DNA from: Nocardia aurantia
Lineage (GTDB): Bacteria > Actinomycetota > Actinomycetes > Mycobacteriales > Mycobacteriaceae
NCBI RefSeq assembly: GCF_009604425.1
Contig: NZ_WEGI01000007.1
Span: 248,001 to 312,000 of the forward strand
Reading direction: 5' to 3'
Length of the DNA: 64,000 nucleotides
The notes beneath the pieces were generated by a model. The model was not told the origin of the DNA. It worked only from the letters and a program-made list of their open reading frames with translations, and ran no database searches. A program made the translations under genes and the position numbers. Shown here piece after piece: positions 25,101 through 33,357 of the stretch; within the stretch, counting starts at the first letter, position 1; each line of letters opens with the position of its first letter.

Positions 25101-25978
25101 CCGCGCGGATACCCGTGCCACTCCAGCGTGCAGCACTTCACGCCGCCGCCGGACTTCAGCAGTTCCGACAGGTCGACGCCGACCGGGTGGTAACCGCGCT
25201 CGCGCAACTGCCCGGCCAGGCGGACCGCGCGATCGCTGAGGAACACGTGGTACCCGTCGCAGACCCCGTTGAGCCCCAGCACCTCCGCGTCGTCGGCGGA
25301 GGCGAGCACGGCATCGGGATACAGCCGGGCCAGCAGCCGCACACTGTCGTCGGAGAAGGCCGCCGGGTAGTACGCGATCGTGTCACCGAGGACCATGAGC
25401 GCGGTGTCCAGATGGTAGAAACGCGGGTCGACCAGGTCGAGCGACACCACCTGCCGCCCGAAGTAGCGTTCCACCTCCCGGTGCGCCGACCGGGTACTGC
25501 GAAATCCCGCACCGGCCAGGATGCGGTCCCCGGCCACCGCGAAATCGCCTTCCCCCTCGTTGAATTCGGCCGCCGCGAGCACCCGGCCGAGGCCGCGCCC
25601 GGCCATCCAGGCGTGGTACGCCGGGCCCTCGGCGGCGCGCTCGGGGGTGGCGAACCGCGCCGACAGCGCACGATCCCCGATCACCAGCCCACCGTTCGCG
25701 GCGAACACCATGTCCGGCAGGCCGGGAACGCCGTCGATCAGATCCACTTGGTGCCCGTGCCGCCGATAGACCGCGCACAGCGCCTCCCACTGGGACACCG
25801 CTCGCGCGCGATCGACCGGCGCACCGATGTCCATCCAGGGATTGATCGCGTACGTGACGTCGAAATGATCCGGCCGGCACATCAGGAATCGGCGTGGCGC
25901 CGGGCGGCGTTCGGCCGGGTCGCCGAGCTCCGCGGGCTCGGAGGACAGGGAGACGGGTGTCGTGGTCGAGAGCGTCAA
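25097..25978 (-). CDS. Dimethylargininase / amidinotransferase-fold enzyme
   Basis: A 293-residue member of the guanidino-group-modifying superfamily, close to N-dimethylarginine dimethylaminohydrolase. The active-site elements are recognisable: NEGEGDF (acid), FYHLDT (His) and the C-terminal GGGVKCCTLEW with the nucleophilic Cys. The start is proposed as TTG at 25978, because GGGAG lies 5 bases upstream and the family N terminus follows soon after; an ATG at 26056 would add 26 residues. It diverges from an AsnC regulator, the same pairing as Rv2323c-Rv2324 in M. tuberculosis. It likely acts on arginine or methylarginine to give citrulline. Confidence 0.82.
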   Translation of the reverse strand: MTLSTTTPVSLSSEPAELGDPAERRPAPRRFLMCRPDHFDVTYAINPWMDIGAPVDRARAVSQWEALCAVYRRHGHQVDLIDGVPGLPDMVFAANGGLVIGDRALSARFATPERAAEGPAYHAWMAGRGLGRVLAAAEFNEGEGDFAVAGDRILAGAGFRSTRSAHREVERYFGRQVVSLDLVDPRFYHLDTALMVLGDTIAYYPAAFSDDSVRLLARLYPDAVLASADDAEVLGLNGVCDGYHVFLSDRAVRLAGQLRERGYHPVGVDLSELLKSGGGVKCCTLEWHGYPRG

Positions 25979-26048
25979 CGGATCTCCCTGCGGTCGGCGC
26001 GACAAGACTGTTTCGACGGTAACGGGCGTAGTGTTGCGCTCGGAACAT

Positions 26049-26092
26049 CGAATCATTGCGTAGTCGATCGCCGAAACGGCGAATCGTTGCGT
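26049..26092. promoter_or_regulatory. Direct repeats, candidate AsnC/Lrp sites
   Basis: CGAATCATTGCGT at 26049-26061 is repeated as CGAATCGTTGCGT at 26080-26092, one mismatch in 13 and exactly 31 bp apart, about three helical turns. They lie in the divergent promoter between the dimethylargininase-like gene and the AsnC gene, where Lrp-type octamers usually bind several half-sites. Confidence 0.55.
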
Positions 26093-26108
26093 CATGGAGG
26101 TATCGGGT

Positions 26109-26546
26109 ATGGACGAGCTGGACCGGCGGATCCTCGCGCATCTGCTGCGACAGGCCCGCGCCTCCTTCCAGGAGATCGGCGCCGGGGTCGGGCTGTCGGC
26201 GCCGGCGGTGAAGCGCCGGGTCGACAAGATGGTCGCGGCGGGCCAGATCACCGGATTCACCGCGCTGGTCAACCCGGCGGCACTGGGCTGGCGGACCGAG
26301 GCGTACGTCGAGGTCTACTACCGCGACAACATCTCCCCCGCCGAACTGCGCCGCGGCCTGGAGCCGATCCCGCAGGTGGTGGGGGTGTGGACGATCGCCG
26401 GCGAGGCCGACGCGCTCGTGCACGTGATGGCCACCGACATGGCCGAGATCGAGTCCACGGTCGAGCGCATCCGGGAGAACACGCGCGTCGGCCGCACCCG
26501 CAGCAGCATCGTGATGTCGCGGCTGCTGGAACGGCCGCGCACCTGA
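26109..26546 (+). CDS. AsnC/Lrp-family regulator
   Basis: A 145-residue single-unit AsnC protein. The N terminus MDELDRRILAHLLRQARASF leads into the helix-turn-helix GVGLSAPAVKRRVDKMVAAG, followed by the RAM ligand domain ending in TRSSIVMSRLLERP. The ATG at 26109 is chosen because GGAGG lies 8 bases upstream; an ATG at 26094 would be less usual. It diverges from the dimethylargininase-like gene and probably controls it, perhaps with arginine or a relative as effector, by analogy with Rv2324. Confidence 0.88.
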   Translation: MDELDRRILAHLLRQARASFQEIGAGVGLSAPAVKRRVDKMVAAGQITGFTALVNPAALGWRTEAYVEVYYRDNISPAELRRGLEPIPQVVGVWTIAGEADALVHVMATDMAEIESTVERIRENTRVGRTRSSIVMSRLLERPRT

Positions 26547-26595
26547 TCACGACCCGCTACCGGTTCACGAGAATCGCACTTCTACTGTGGATCCC

Positions 26596-27240
26596 ATGTC
26601 GGACCCTTCCCGGACACGCACCAGCTATCTCACCGATGGCGCCGAGATCTATCGGCGCTCGTTCGCGACCATCCGCGCCGAGGCCGATCTGGCCCGCTTC
26701 CCGGCCGATGTCGCGCAGGTCGTGGTGCGGATGATCCACGCCTGCGGTCAGGTGGATCTGTCCGCCGACGTGGACCACAGCCCGGACGTGGTGGCGAAGG
26801 CCCGGGCCGCGCTGCGGGCCGGCGCGCCGATCCTGTGCGACGCCACCATGGTGGCGTCCGGCGTGACCCGCAAGCGCCTGCCCGCCGACAACGAGGTGCT
26901 GTGCCTGCTCGCCGACCCCCGGGTGCCCGAACTGGCCCGAGCCATGGACAACACCAGATCCGCTGCCGCACTGGAACTGTGGCGCGACCGGCTCGACGGC
27001 GCCGTCGTAGCGGTGGGCAACGCGCCGACGGCCCTGTTCCACCTGCTGGACATGCTCGACGCCGGCGCGCCGCGACCGGCGGCGGTGCTCGGCATCCCGG
27101 TCGGGTTCATCGGCGCGGCCGAGTCCAAGCAGGCGCTGGCCGACCACGGCGGCGTCGAATTCCTGACCGTGCACGGCCGCCGCGGCGGCAGCGCCATCAC
27201 CGCCGCGGCCCTCAACGCGATCGCGAGCGAACAGGAATGA
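26596..27240 (+). CDS. cobH: Precorrin-8X methylmutase
   Basis: A 214-residue enzyme that moves a methyl group from C11 to C12 of precorrin-8X to give hydrogenobyrinate. The catalytic histidine is in RMIHACGQVD. Family segments VDHSPDVVAKARAALRAGAPI and the C-terminal VGFIGAAESK and GRRGGSAITAAALNA are intact. The ATG at 26596 is chosen; a GTG at 26587 is also possible and no strong ribosome site separates them. It overlaps the next gene by four bases (ATGA), so cobH and cobIJ are co-translated. Confidence 0.93.
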   Translation: MSDPSRTRTSYLTDGAEIYRRSFATIRAEADLARFPADVAQVVVRMIHACGQVDLSADVDHSPDVVAKARAALRAGAPILCDATMVASGVTRKRLPADNEVLCLLADPRVPELARAMDNTRSAAALELWRDRLDGAVVAVGNAPTALFHLLDMLDAGAPRPAAVLGIPVGFIGAAESKQALADHGGVEFLTVHGRRGGSAITAAALNAIASEQE

Positions 27241-28922
27241 GCGCCCAGCACGGCAAACTCTGGGGAATCGGCCTCGGCCCCGGCGATCCGGAACTGGTGA
27301 CCGTGAAGGCCGCGCGGATCATCGGCGCGGCCGACGTCGTCGCCTTCCACAGCGCCCGGCACGGCCGCAGCATCTCGCGCGGTATCGCGGCGGCGTACAT
27401 GCGCGACGGTCAGCTCGAGGAGCACCTGATCTACCCGGTGACCACCGAGACCACCGACCATCCCGGCGGCTACCAGGGCGCGATGGACGAGTTCTACGAG
27501 CAGGCCGCCGAACGGCTGGCCGCGCACCTGGCCGCCGGACGCTCGGTGGCACTGCTGGCCGCGGGCGATCCGCTGTTCTACAGCTCCTACATGCACATGC
27601 ACCGCCGCCTCGCGGACCGGTTCGAGGCGGAGATCATCCCCGGCATCACCTCGGTGAGCGCGGCGTCCGCGGCGCTGGGCACCCCGCTGGTGGAGGGCGA
27701 GCAGGTCCTCACCGTGCTGCCCGGCACCCTGCCCGCCGACGAACTGGCCCGCCGCCTCGCCGAGACCGAGGCGGCCGCCGTGATGAAACTCGGCCGCACC
27801 TATCCCGCTGTGCGGCAGGCACTTTCACAGTCCGGACGGCTGGCCGACGCCTACTACGTCGAGCGCGCCAGCACCGGCCGCCAGCGGGTGCTGCGCGCCG
27901 CCGACGTGGCCGACGCGGACGTCCCGTACTTCTCGATCACCCTGGTCCCGGGCCCGCGGCCGACCACCCCGCTGCCGCTCACCCCGGCCGGCGGGGAGCA
28001 CGCCGGATCCGTCGCCGTGACCGGTTCGGCGACGGGCCTCGACGGCCCGGGAGCGGCGACCGGACCGGCCGATACGACGGTGGCGGGCAGCGTGGCAACC
28101 CCAGCGGCACACGCGAATTCACGGTTTTCCGGAGGAAGTGGCCCCCCGGACGCGCCACGGCACTTCCCCGCGCAGACCGGCGGCGTCGTGGTCATCGGGC
28201 TCGGCCCCGGCGACAGCGCTTGGACGACACCGGAAGTCGCGGAGATCCTGGCCGAGGCGACCGATCTGGTCGGCTACACCACCTATGTGAACCGCGTGCC
28301 GGCACGACCGGATCAACGGCGGCACGCGAGCGACAATCGGGTCGAATCCGAGCGGGCCGCAATGGCATTGGATCTGGCCCGGCAGGGTGCCCGGGTGGCG
28401 GTCGTATCCTCCGGCGACCCCGGCGTCTTCGCGATGGCGGCCGCCGTGGTCGAGGAATCCGCCGACCCGCAGTGGCGCGCGGTCCCGGTGCGGGTGGTTC
28501 CGGGCGTCACCGCGGCCAGTGCGGTCGCGAGCCGCGTCGGCGCGCCGCTCGGGCACGACTTCGCGGTGATCTCGCTGTCGGATCGGCTGAAGCCGTGGGA
28601 GACCGTGGCCCAACGCATCTCGGCCGTCGCCGCCGCCGATATGGCACTGGCCGTGTACAACCCCGCCTCCTCGCAGCGCACCTGGCAGGTGGGCGCGCTG
28701 CGGGACCTGCTGCTGGAGCACCGCAAGCCGGACACGCCGGTGGTCCTGGGCCGCGACGTCGGCGGCCCGACCGAGTCGGTGCGCGTGGTCACCCTCGCCG
28801 GACTCGACCCGGCGGAGGTCGACATGCGCACCCTGCTGATCATCGGCGCCTCCACCACCACCGCCTTCGACACCCCCGGTGGCACCCGGGTCTACACTTC
28901 CCGGCGCTACCACGGAGCGTAG
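27237..28922 (+). CDS. cobIJ: Fused precorrin-2 C20- and precorrin-3B C17-methyltransferase
   Basis: A 561-residue fusion of two cobalamin methyltransferases. Residues 1 to about 240 are CobI (starts KLWGIGLGPGDPELVTVKA; uses precorrin-2). Residues from about 316 are CobJ (GGVVVIGLGPGDSAWTTPE; ring contraction after precorrin-3B). Each half has the GLGPGD and later GDP motifs of the SAM-dependent tetrapyrrole methylase fold. A Gly/Ala/Thr-rich linker of about 70 residues, lacking conserved features, joins them. The ATG overlaps the cobH stop (ATGA). The same fusion exists in mycobacteria (Rv2066). Confidence 0.93.
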   Translation: MSAQHGKLWGIGLGPGDPELVTVKAARIIGAADVVAFHSARHGRSISRGIAAAYMRDGQLEEHLIYPVTTETTDHPGGYQGAMDEFYEQAAERLAAHLAAGRSVALLAAGDPLFYSSYMHMHRRLADRFEAEIIPGITSVSAASAALGTPLVEGEQVLTVLPGTLPADELARRLAETEAAAVMKLGRTYPAVRQALSQSGRLADAYYVERASTGRQRVLRAADVADADVPYFSITLVPGPRPTTPLPLTPAGGEHAGSVAVTGSATGLDGPGAATGPADTTVAGSVATPAAHANSRFSGGSGPPDAPRHFPAQTGGVVVIGLGPGDSAWTTPEVAEILAEATDLVGYTTYVNRVPARPDQRRHASDNRVESERAAMALDLARQGARVAVVSSGDPGVFAMAAAVVEESADPQWRAVPVRVVPGVTAASAVASRVGAPLGHDFAVISLSDRLKPWETVAQRISAVAAADMALAVYNPASSQRTWQVGALRDLLLEHRKPDTPVVLGRDVGGPTESVRVVTLAGLDPAEVDMRTLLIIGASTTTAFDTPGGTRVYTSRRYHGA

Positions 28923-28928
28923 CGTTCG

Positions 28929-28947
28929 ACATTCCAATGTAGAATGT
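28929..28947. promoter_or_regulatory. Palindrome upstream of PadR gene
   Basis: ACATTC at 28929-28934 and GAATGT at 28942-28947 form an inverted repeat with a 7-base spacer, just after the cobIJ stop and 21 bases before the PadR start. Its AT-rich ATGT/ACAT pattern resembles known PadR operators, so autoregulation is likely. The site overlaps an alternative upstream ATG (28944), which argues against that start. Confidence 0.6.
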
Positions 28948-28967
28948 ACGAAACGGAAGGAGCGGTG

Positions 28968-29531
28968 GTGGCCGACGATCCGGCACAGCGCGGGCTCAAC
29001 TCGACGGCGGCGTCGCTGCTGGGCTTCCTGCACGAGGGACCGATGTCCGGCTGGGATCTGGTCAACCTCGCGCAGAACCGCATCGGCGATTTCTGGACGA
29101 TCACGCAGAGCCAGGTGTACCGCGAACTGGCGACGATGGACCGGTCCGGCCTGGTGACCAAGGGCGAGACCGGAGCCCGGGAACGCACGCCGTACCACAT
29201 CACCGGCACCGGCCGGGAGGCGTTCGCGCAGTGGATCGCTCGCGATCCGGGAGCCGAAACCATCCGGGTGCCATTGCTGCTGACTCTGTCGTTCGGCCGA
29301 TTCGTCGATCCGGACCGGCTGCGGCGGATCATCGCGGACAACCGGGTCGTGCACGAACAGCGGCTCAGCGGCTACCTCACCGAACTGGCCCAGTTGTCCG
29401 GCATGTCGGTCCAGATGTCCCGATTCGACCGCGCCACGGTCGAATTCGGCATCCGGTACGAGCGCGCGGTCCTCGACTGGTTCGACCGGCTGCCGGGCCT
29501 ACTTGCCGGCGAACCCGGCGATCTGGGCTGA
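28968..29531 (+). CDS. PadR-family transcriptional regulator
   Basis: A 187-residue PadR regulator. The winged helix covers residues about 15-85, with the family segment LGFLHEGPMSGWDLV and the wing SQVYRELATMDRSGLV. A helical dimerisation tail of the Vir/AphA type ends in FGIRYERAVLDWFDRLPG. The GTG at 28968 is chosen because GGAAGGAG lies 5 bases upstream and the ATG at 28944 falls inside an operator-like palindrome. It follows cobIJ by 45 bases but probably has its own promoter. No obvious partner gene lies beside it, so its target is unknown. Confidence 0.85.
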   Translation: MADDPAQRGLNSTAASLLGFLHEGPMSGWDLVNLAQNRIGDFWTITQSQVYRELATMDRSGLVTKGETGARERTPYHITGTGREAFAQWIARDPGAETIRVPLLLTLSFGRFVDPDRLRRIIADNRVVHEQRLSGYLTELAQLSGMSVQMSRFDRATVEFGIRYERAVLDWFDRLPGLLAGEPGDLG

Positions 29532-30225
29532 ATTCCCGGCGCACAGTCGGTGGCGACGGCGGCACCGGCCGCCCGTACCCGGCCCGCGCCCGACGCCCCG
29601 GTCCGGCGCGGTCGGCCGAGTCGCTCCAGCTCCGGCAACGCCCACCGAGCCGCTCCGGCGCCGGCGACTGCCGCCAAGCCGCTCCGGCTTTGGCAATGCC
29701 CGGCGAGTCGCTCCGGCGCCGGCAACGCCCGCCAAGCCGCTCCGGCTCCGGCAATGCCCGGCGAGTCGCTCCGGCGCCGGCAACGCCCGCCAAGCCGCTC
29801 CGGCTCCGGCAATGCCCGGCGAGTCGCTCCGGCGCCGGCAACGCCCGCCAAGCCGCTCCGGCTCCGGCAATGCCCGGCGAGTCGCTCCGGCGCCGGCAAC
29901 GCCCGCCAAGCCGCTCCGGCTCCGGCAATGCCCGGCGAGTCGCTCCGGCGCCGGCAACGCCCGCCAAGCCGCTCCGGCTCCGGCAATGCCCGGCGAGTCG
30001 CTCCGGCGCCGGCAACGCCCGCCAAGCCGCTCCGGCTCCGGCAATGCCCGGCGAGCGGCTCCAGCTCCGGCAATGCCCGCCGACCGCTCAAGCTCCGGCA
30101 ACGCCCACTGAGTCGCACCAGGTCCGGCCACGCCAGCCGAGCCGCGAAACGCGAACTCCGCGTGCACGAGCCGGTCGCCGAGCAGCCCAGCGGCCGAACG
30201 ACCCCGGCGGGGCAGGTTGTCCGGC
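29532..30225. other. Convergent gap filled by a minisatellite
   Basis: About 690 bases separate the PadR stop from the cobK stop on the other strand. Most of it is the 29-bp tandem array. Long frames are open here in several phases on both strands, but only because the unit lacks stop codons. I see no gene. Confidence 0.6.
29614..30143. repeat. 29-bp tandem repeat, about 18 copies
   Basis: The CGCTCC landmark recurs every 29 bp from 29622 through about 30114. In the central part two variants alternate, one with GCCAAGCCGCTCCGGCTCCG and one with GGCGAGTCGCTCCGGCGCCG, giving a nearly perfect 58-bp higher-order unit. The outer copies are more diverged. Because 29 is not a multiple of three, every frame is read in turn and no protein repeat can be maintained, so it is a non-coding minisatellite in a convergent gene junction. 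Confidence 0.9.
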
Positions 30226-30972
30226 CTACCGCGCTCCCGACCGGCCGATCAGCCAATCTCGCACGGCAGCAACGGAATCCGCGACCGGTTCACCGGGTGG
30301 CAGCGGCGGCCGGTCGATCATGACCACCGGGATGCCGCGTTCGCGAGCGGCGGTCAGCTTCGCGGCGGTCAGCTCACCGCCGCTGTCCTTGGTCACCAGC
30401 ACGTCGATCCGGCGCCCGGCCAGCAGCCGGCATTCGTCGTCGACGGTGAAAGGTCCACGCGCGAGCAGGATCTCGTGTCGCGGCGGCAGCGCGGCGGTCG
30501 GCGGATCGATCGCGCGGATCAGGAACCAGGGCTCGGTCAGATGGGCGAACGCACCCACACCCTGCCGGCCGATGGTGAGGAAGACGCGGTCGCCCAGCGT
30601 CGCCGCGACCGTCGCCGCGGCAGCGGTATCCGCCACGCGCACCCAGAGATCCGCCGGTTCCGGCGACCAGCCGGGCCGCCGCAGGTGGATCAGCGGCAGA
30701 CCCAGCCCGCCGGCCGCGGCGGCGGCATGCGCGGACATCGTGCCCGCGAAGGGATGGGTGGCGTCGACGATCGCATCGATATCGTTGTCCGCCAGCCATT
30801 CCCGCAGTCCGTCGACCCCGCCGAAACCGCCGACCCGGACCTCGCCGACCGGCAGCACGGGCTCGCGGACCCGACCGGCGAGCGAGGACACGATCTCGAA
30901 TCCTCGCTCGCCGGTGACGATATCGGCCAGTTCCCGGGCCTCCCGGGTTCCGCCGAGTATCAGAATCCTCAG
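30226..30972 (-). CDS. cobK: Precorrin-6A reductase with apparent CTG start
   Basis: A 248-residue NADPH-dependent reductase of the corrin pathway. The Rossmann start RILILGGTREARELA sits at the extreme N terminus, as in other CobK proteins, followed by AIVDATHPFAGTMSAHA and the C-terminal LVTKDSGGELTAAKL motif. No ATG, GTG or TTG stands before that motif until 31089. A CTG at 30972 overlaps the preceding stop codon as CTGA, the usual geometry of coupled genes. I therefore place the start there. It is the last gene of the cobL - membrane protein - cobK run. Confidence 0.9.
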   Translation of the reverse strand: MRILILGGTREARELADIVTGERGFEIVSSLAGRVREPVLPVGEVRVGGFGGVDGLREWLADNDIDAIVDATHPFAGTMSAHAAAAAGGLGLPLIHLRRPGWSPEPADLWVRVADTAAAATVAATLGDRVFLTIGRQGVGAFAHLTEPWFLIRAIDPPTAALPPRHEILLARGPFTVDDECRLLAGRRIDVLVTKDSGGELTAAKLTAARERGIPVVMIDRPPLPPGEPVADSVAAVRDWLIGRSGAR

Positions 30973-31580
30973 GGCTGACCGCCGAAGTAGGCGGCGCCCG
31001 CGTCCAGCAGCGACGGGCCGCCGGCCACCAGGAGGCCGATCACGCCGCCGAGCAGCGCGGCCGGGATCAGGCCGACACCGAAGAACCAAATGCCGATCAG
31101 CGCGCCGAGCAGGGCGCCGACCGCGGCGCCCAGCGACGCGTGCTGCAGTTCGGCGAAGAACCAGTCCTGCGCCGAGATGTCCTTCGCTGTGGCGACGTGC
31201 GCGGCCTGCGGGGTGAGGGTCAGCTGCGAGCCGTCGGCGGAGATGTCCGCGGCGACCTCGCCCTTGCTGTCCTTCGACTCGACCACCAGCGGGTACTGCA
31301 TGACGACCTGGCCCGCGTCGTTGGTCAGGGTGACGTTCTTGCCCACGGTGTCCAGCGCGAACCGGCCACCGGTGACGGCGGTGACGATCGACTTGCCGGC
31401 GTCGGCGAGGGTGGTGGTGTAGTTGACGCCGTGGTCCTCGCCGTGCACCGCGGGGGTCACGGTCTGGGTCTGCACCTGGTCGGGGGCCGGCACCGTCGGG
31501 TCGGCGGCCGCGGTGCCCGCGGCGATGCCGGTGGCGGCGATGGCCACCAGAGCGGTGGCGGTGAACGTGCTGATTCTCAT
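30969..31580 (-). CDS. Secreted/membrane protein of nocardial type, in the cobM position
   Basis: A 203-residue exported protein. A signal peptide with the end AAGTAAA-D lies at residues 1-27. A beta-rich extracytoplasmic domain follows (residues 28-135), then a glycine/alanine-rich hydrophobic C terminus of about 45 residues (ALLGALIGIWFFGVGLI) that could form a hairpin in the membrane. The layout recalls a protein type common in Nocardia and Rhodococcus (possibly DUF8020), but I am not certain of that. The ATG at 31580 starts the signal peptide. It is coupled to cobK by a four-base overlap, though nothing links it to corrin chemistry. Confidence 0.8.
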   Translation of the reverse strand: MRISTFTATALVAIAATGIAAGTAAADPTVPAPDQVQTQTVTPAVHGEDHGVNYTTTLADAGKSIVTAVTGGRFALDTVGKNVTLTNDAGQVVMQYPLVVESKDSKGEVAADISADGSQLTLTPQAAHVATAKDISAQDWFFAELQHASLGAAVGALLGALIGIWFFGVGLIPAALLGGVIGLLVAGGPSLLDAGAAYFGGQP

Positions 31581-31661
31581 CTGAGTCCCATCGAGTTCGA
31601 GCAAGTCCGATATAACAAACGGATTACGACGAACGACCATACCCGGTGACGCGTGTCCGTT

Positions 31662-32912
31662 TCATCTCGAATCGTCGGACTTCTCGTCGAGCCGTGCATT
31701 TTTCACCACCGACCACTGCGTGACCGGTAGCTGCGGGCGCCAGGCGGTGAAGCCGCCCAGCGGTTCCGCGCGGTACACCTGCAGCTTGCCCAGCCGCCCG
31801 CCGAACGCCGCGGACCAGGTCAGCAGCGACGCCTCCGATTCCGCGGTGACCGCGTTCGCGACCAGCCGGCCGCCCGGACGCAGCCGCTCCCAGCACGTCT
31901 CGAACAGGTCCGGCTGGGTCAGGCCGCCGCCGAGGAAGATCGCGTCGGGTGTGGGTGGGTCGGTGGCCCGCAGCACCGTGAGCACCTCCCCGCGCACGTC
32001 CACGCCGGGCACTCCCAGCGCGGCGGCGTTGGCGGCGATCTGCCGGCGCCGGGCCTCGCTGCGCTCGAACGTGATCGCGCGGCAGGCCGGGTCGGTCCGG
32101 CACCATTCGATGGCGATCGTGCCCGAGCCGCCGCCCACATCCCACAGCAGTTCCCCGGGCGCCGGCGCGAGCGCCGCGATCGACAGTGCCCGCACCTCGG
32201 ACTTGGTCATCTGGCCGTCGCCGTCGTACCGTTCGTCCGGCAGACCGGGCAGCCGGGTCGCGCGCGGCGCGTCCGGATCGGCGCGGCATTCCACGGCGAC
32301 CACGGCCAGCGGGTCGCCCGGCGGCCGCGACCAGTTCGCCGCGACACCGGCGACCACCCGCTCCGCCGGGCCGCCCAGCTGTTCCAGCACGGTCACGGCC
32401 GAATCGCCGAACCCGTTGCGCGCCAGCAGCTTCGCCACCTCGGCCGGCCCGCCCGCATCCGGCACCAGCACCAGCACGCGACGCCCGTCGCCGAGCTCCG
32501 GCAGCAGCGTCTCCGGCCGCCGGCCCACAATGCTCACCACCGGCGTCTCCGCCAGCGCCCACCCCAGCCGGGCACACGCCAGCGAAGCCGACGACGGCTG
32601 CGGCAGCACCCGCAACGCCTGCGGCCCCACCAGTTTCGCCAGAGTCACCCCGATGCCGTAGAACATCGGATCTCCGCTGGCCAGTACACACATCCGGGTA
32701 TCGGCATGGGCGGCAAGCACATCCGGCAACGCCGGCACCAGCGGCGACGGCCACGGCACCCGCCGCGGCCCGCGCACCGTCGCCGGCAGCAGCGCCAGCT
32801 GCCGCGCCGACCCGAACACCACCTCAGCGGCCTCGACCGCCGCGCGGGCCGCACCCCCGAGCCCGTCCCACCCGTCAGCTCCGATACCGATCACCGTAAT
32901 CGGTTGCCGCAC
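31662..32912 (-). CDS. cobL: Precorrin-6Y C5,15-methyltransferase (decarboxylating)
   Basis: A two-domain enzyme of about 416 residues. The N-terminal CbiE-like methylase begins PITVIGIGADGWDGL and carries LASGDPMFYGIG. The C-terminal CbiT-like domain has MTKSEVRALSIAAL and LLWDVGGGSGTIAIEW, the SAM-binding loop. It methylates C5 and C15 and decarboxylates precorrin-6Y. Start choice: GTG at 32912 with GGGA 6 bases upstream, or GTG at 32927. The frame stays open for a further 123 codons through a Cys-rich 27-bp repeat to a GTG at 33296, so a long extension cannot be fully excluded. Confidence 0.92.
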   Translation of the reverse strand: MRQPITVIGIGADGWDGLGGAARAAVEAAEVVFGSARQLALLPATVRGPRRVPWPSPLVPALPDVLAAHADTRMCVLASGDPMFYGIGVTLAKLVGPQALRVLPQPSSASLACARLGWALAETPVVSIVGRRPETLLPELGDGRRVLVLVPDAGGPAEVAKLLARNGFGDSAVTVLEQLGGPAERVVAGVAANWSRPPGDPLAVVAVECRADPDAPRATRLPGLPDERYDGDGQMTKSEVRALSIAALAPAPGELLWDVGGGSGTIAIEWCRTDPACRAITFERSEARRRQIAANAAALGVPGVDVRGEVLTVLRATDPPTPDAIFLGGGLTQPDLFETCWERLRPGGRLVANAVTAESEASLLTWSAAFGGRLGKLQVYRAEPLGGFTAWRPQLPVTQWSVVKNARLDEKSDDSR

Positions 32913-32929
32913 ACCAAGTCCCGTCACAG

Positions 32930-33300
32930 CCTCGCCACCGCACGGTGCACCACGGGCACACTCACCGCACGGTGCACCACCCTCGCACTCACCGCACGGC
33001 GCAATGCAGGCACGCTCACCGCACGGTGCACCGCGGCCATACTCACCGCAGGGTGGACCCCGCACATGCTCACCGCAGGGTGCCACCCGCACACACCCAC
33101 CGCACGGTGCACCGCGGGCACGCTTACCGTAGGGTGCACCACCCCGACACTCACCGCACGGTGCACCGCGGGCACGCTTACCGTAGGGTGCACCACCCCG
33201 ACACTCACCGCACGGTGCACCGCGGGCAAACTCACCGCACGGCGCACCACGGACATACACACCGCACGGCGCCCCACGGACACACTCACCGCACACGGAC
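32930..33300. repeat. 27-bp tandem repeat upstream of cobL
   Basis: About 13 copies of a 27-bp unit near CTCACCGCACGGTGCACCGC plus a variable end. Some alternate with a CTTACCGTAGGGTGCACCAC variant in 54-bp pairs (for example between 33122 and 33230). The unit is nine codons, so any frame without a stop stays open. On the minus strand in the cobL frame it reads as CGECxRGAP-like nonapeptides. All other frames are open too, so coding is not shown. Confidence 0.88.
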
Positions 33301-33357
33301 CCCCGGACCGCGTGGTCGCTCGCGCCGCGGCGCGTCCTCGCGCCACCGTCGAGTGCG

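Noticed and set aside
29614..30143. CRISPR array (29-bp units are a CRISPR-like length)
   Set aside because: The units are directly joined with no unique spacers between them, and no cas genes are present. The same applies to the 27-bp and 43-bp arrays.
29372..30256. Long open frames on both strands across the 29-bp array, reading as Arg/Gly/Pro-rich repeat proteins
   Set aside because: The 29-bp unit shifts frame each copy and contains no stops, so several phases stay open by chance. None has a supported start, and PadR and cobK on either side explain the region.
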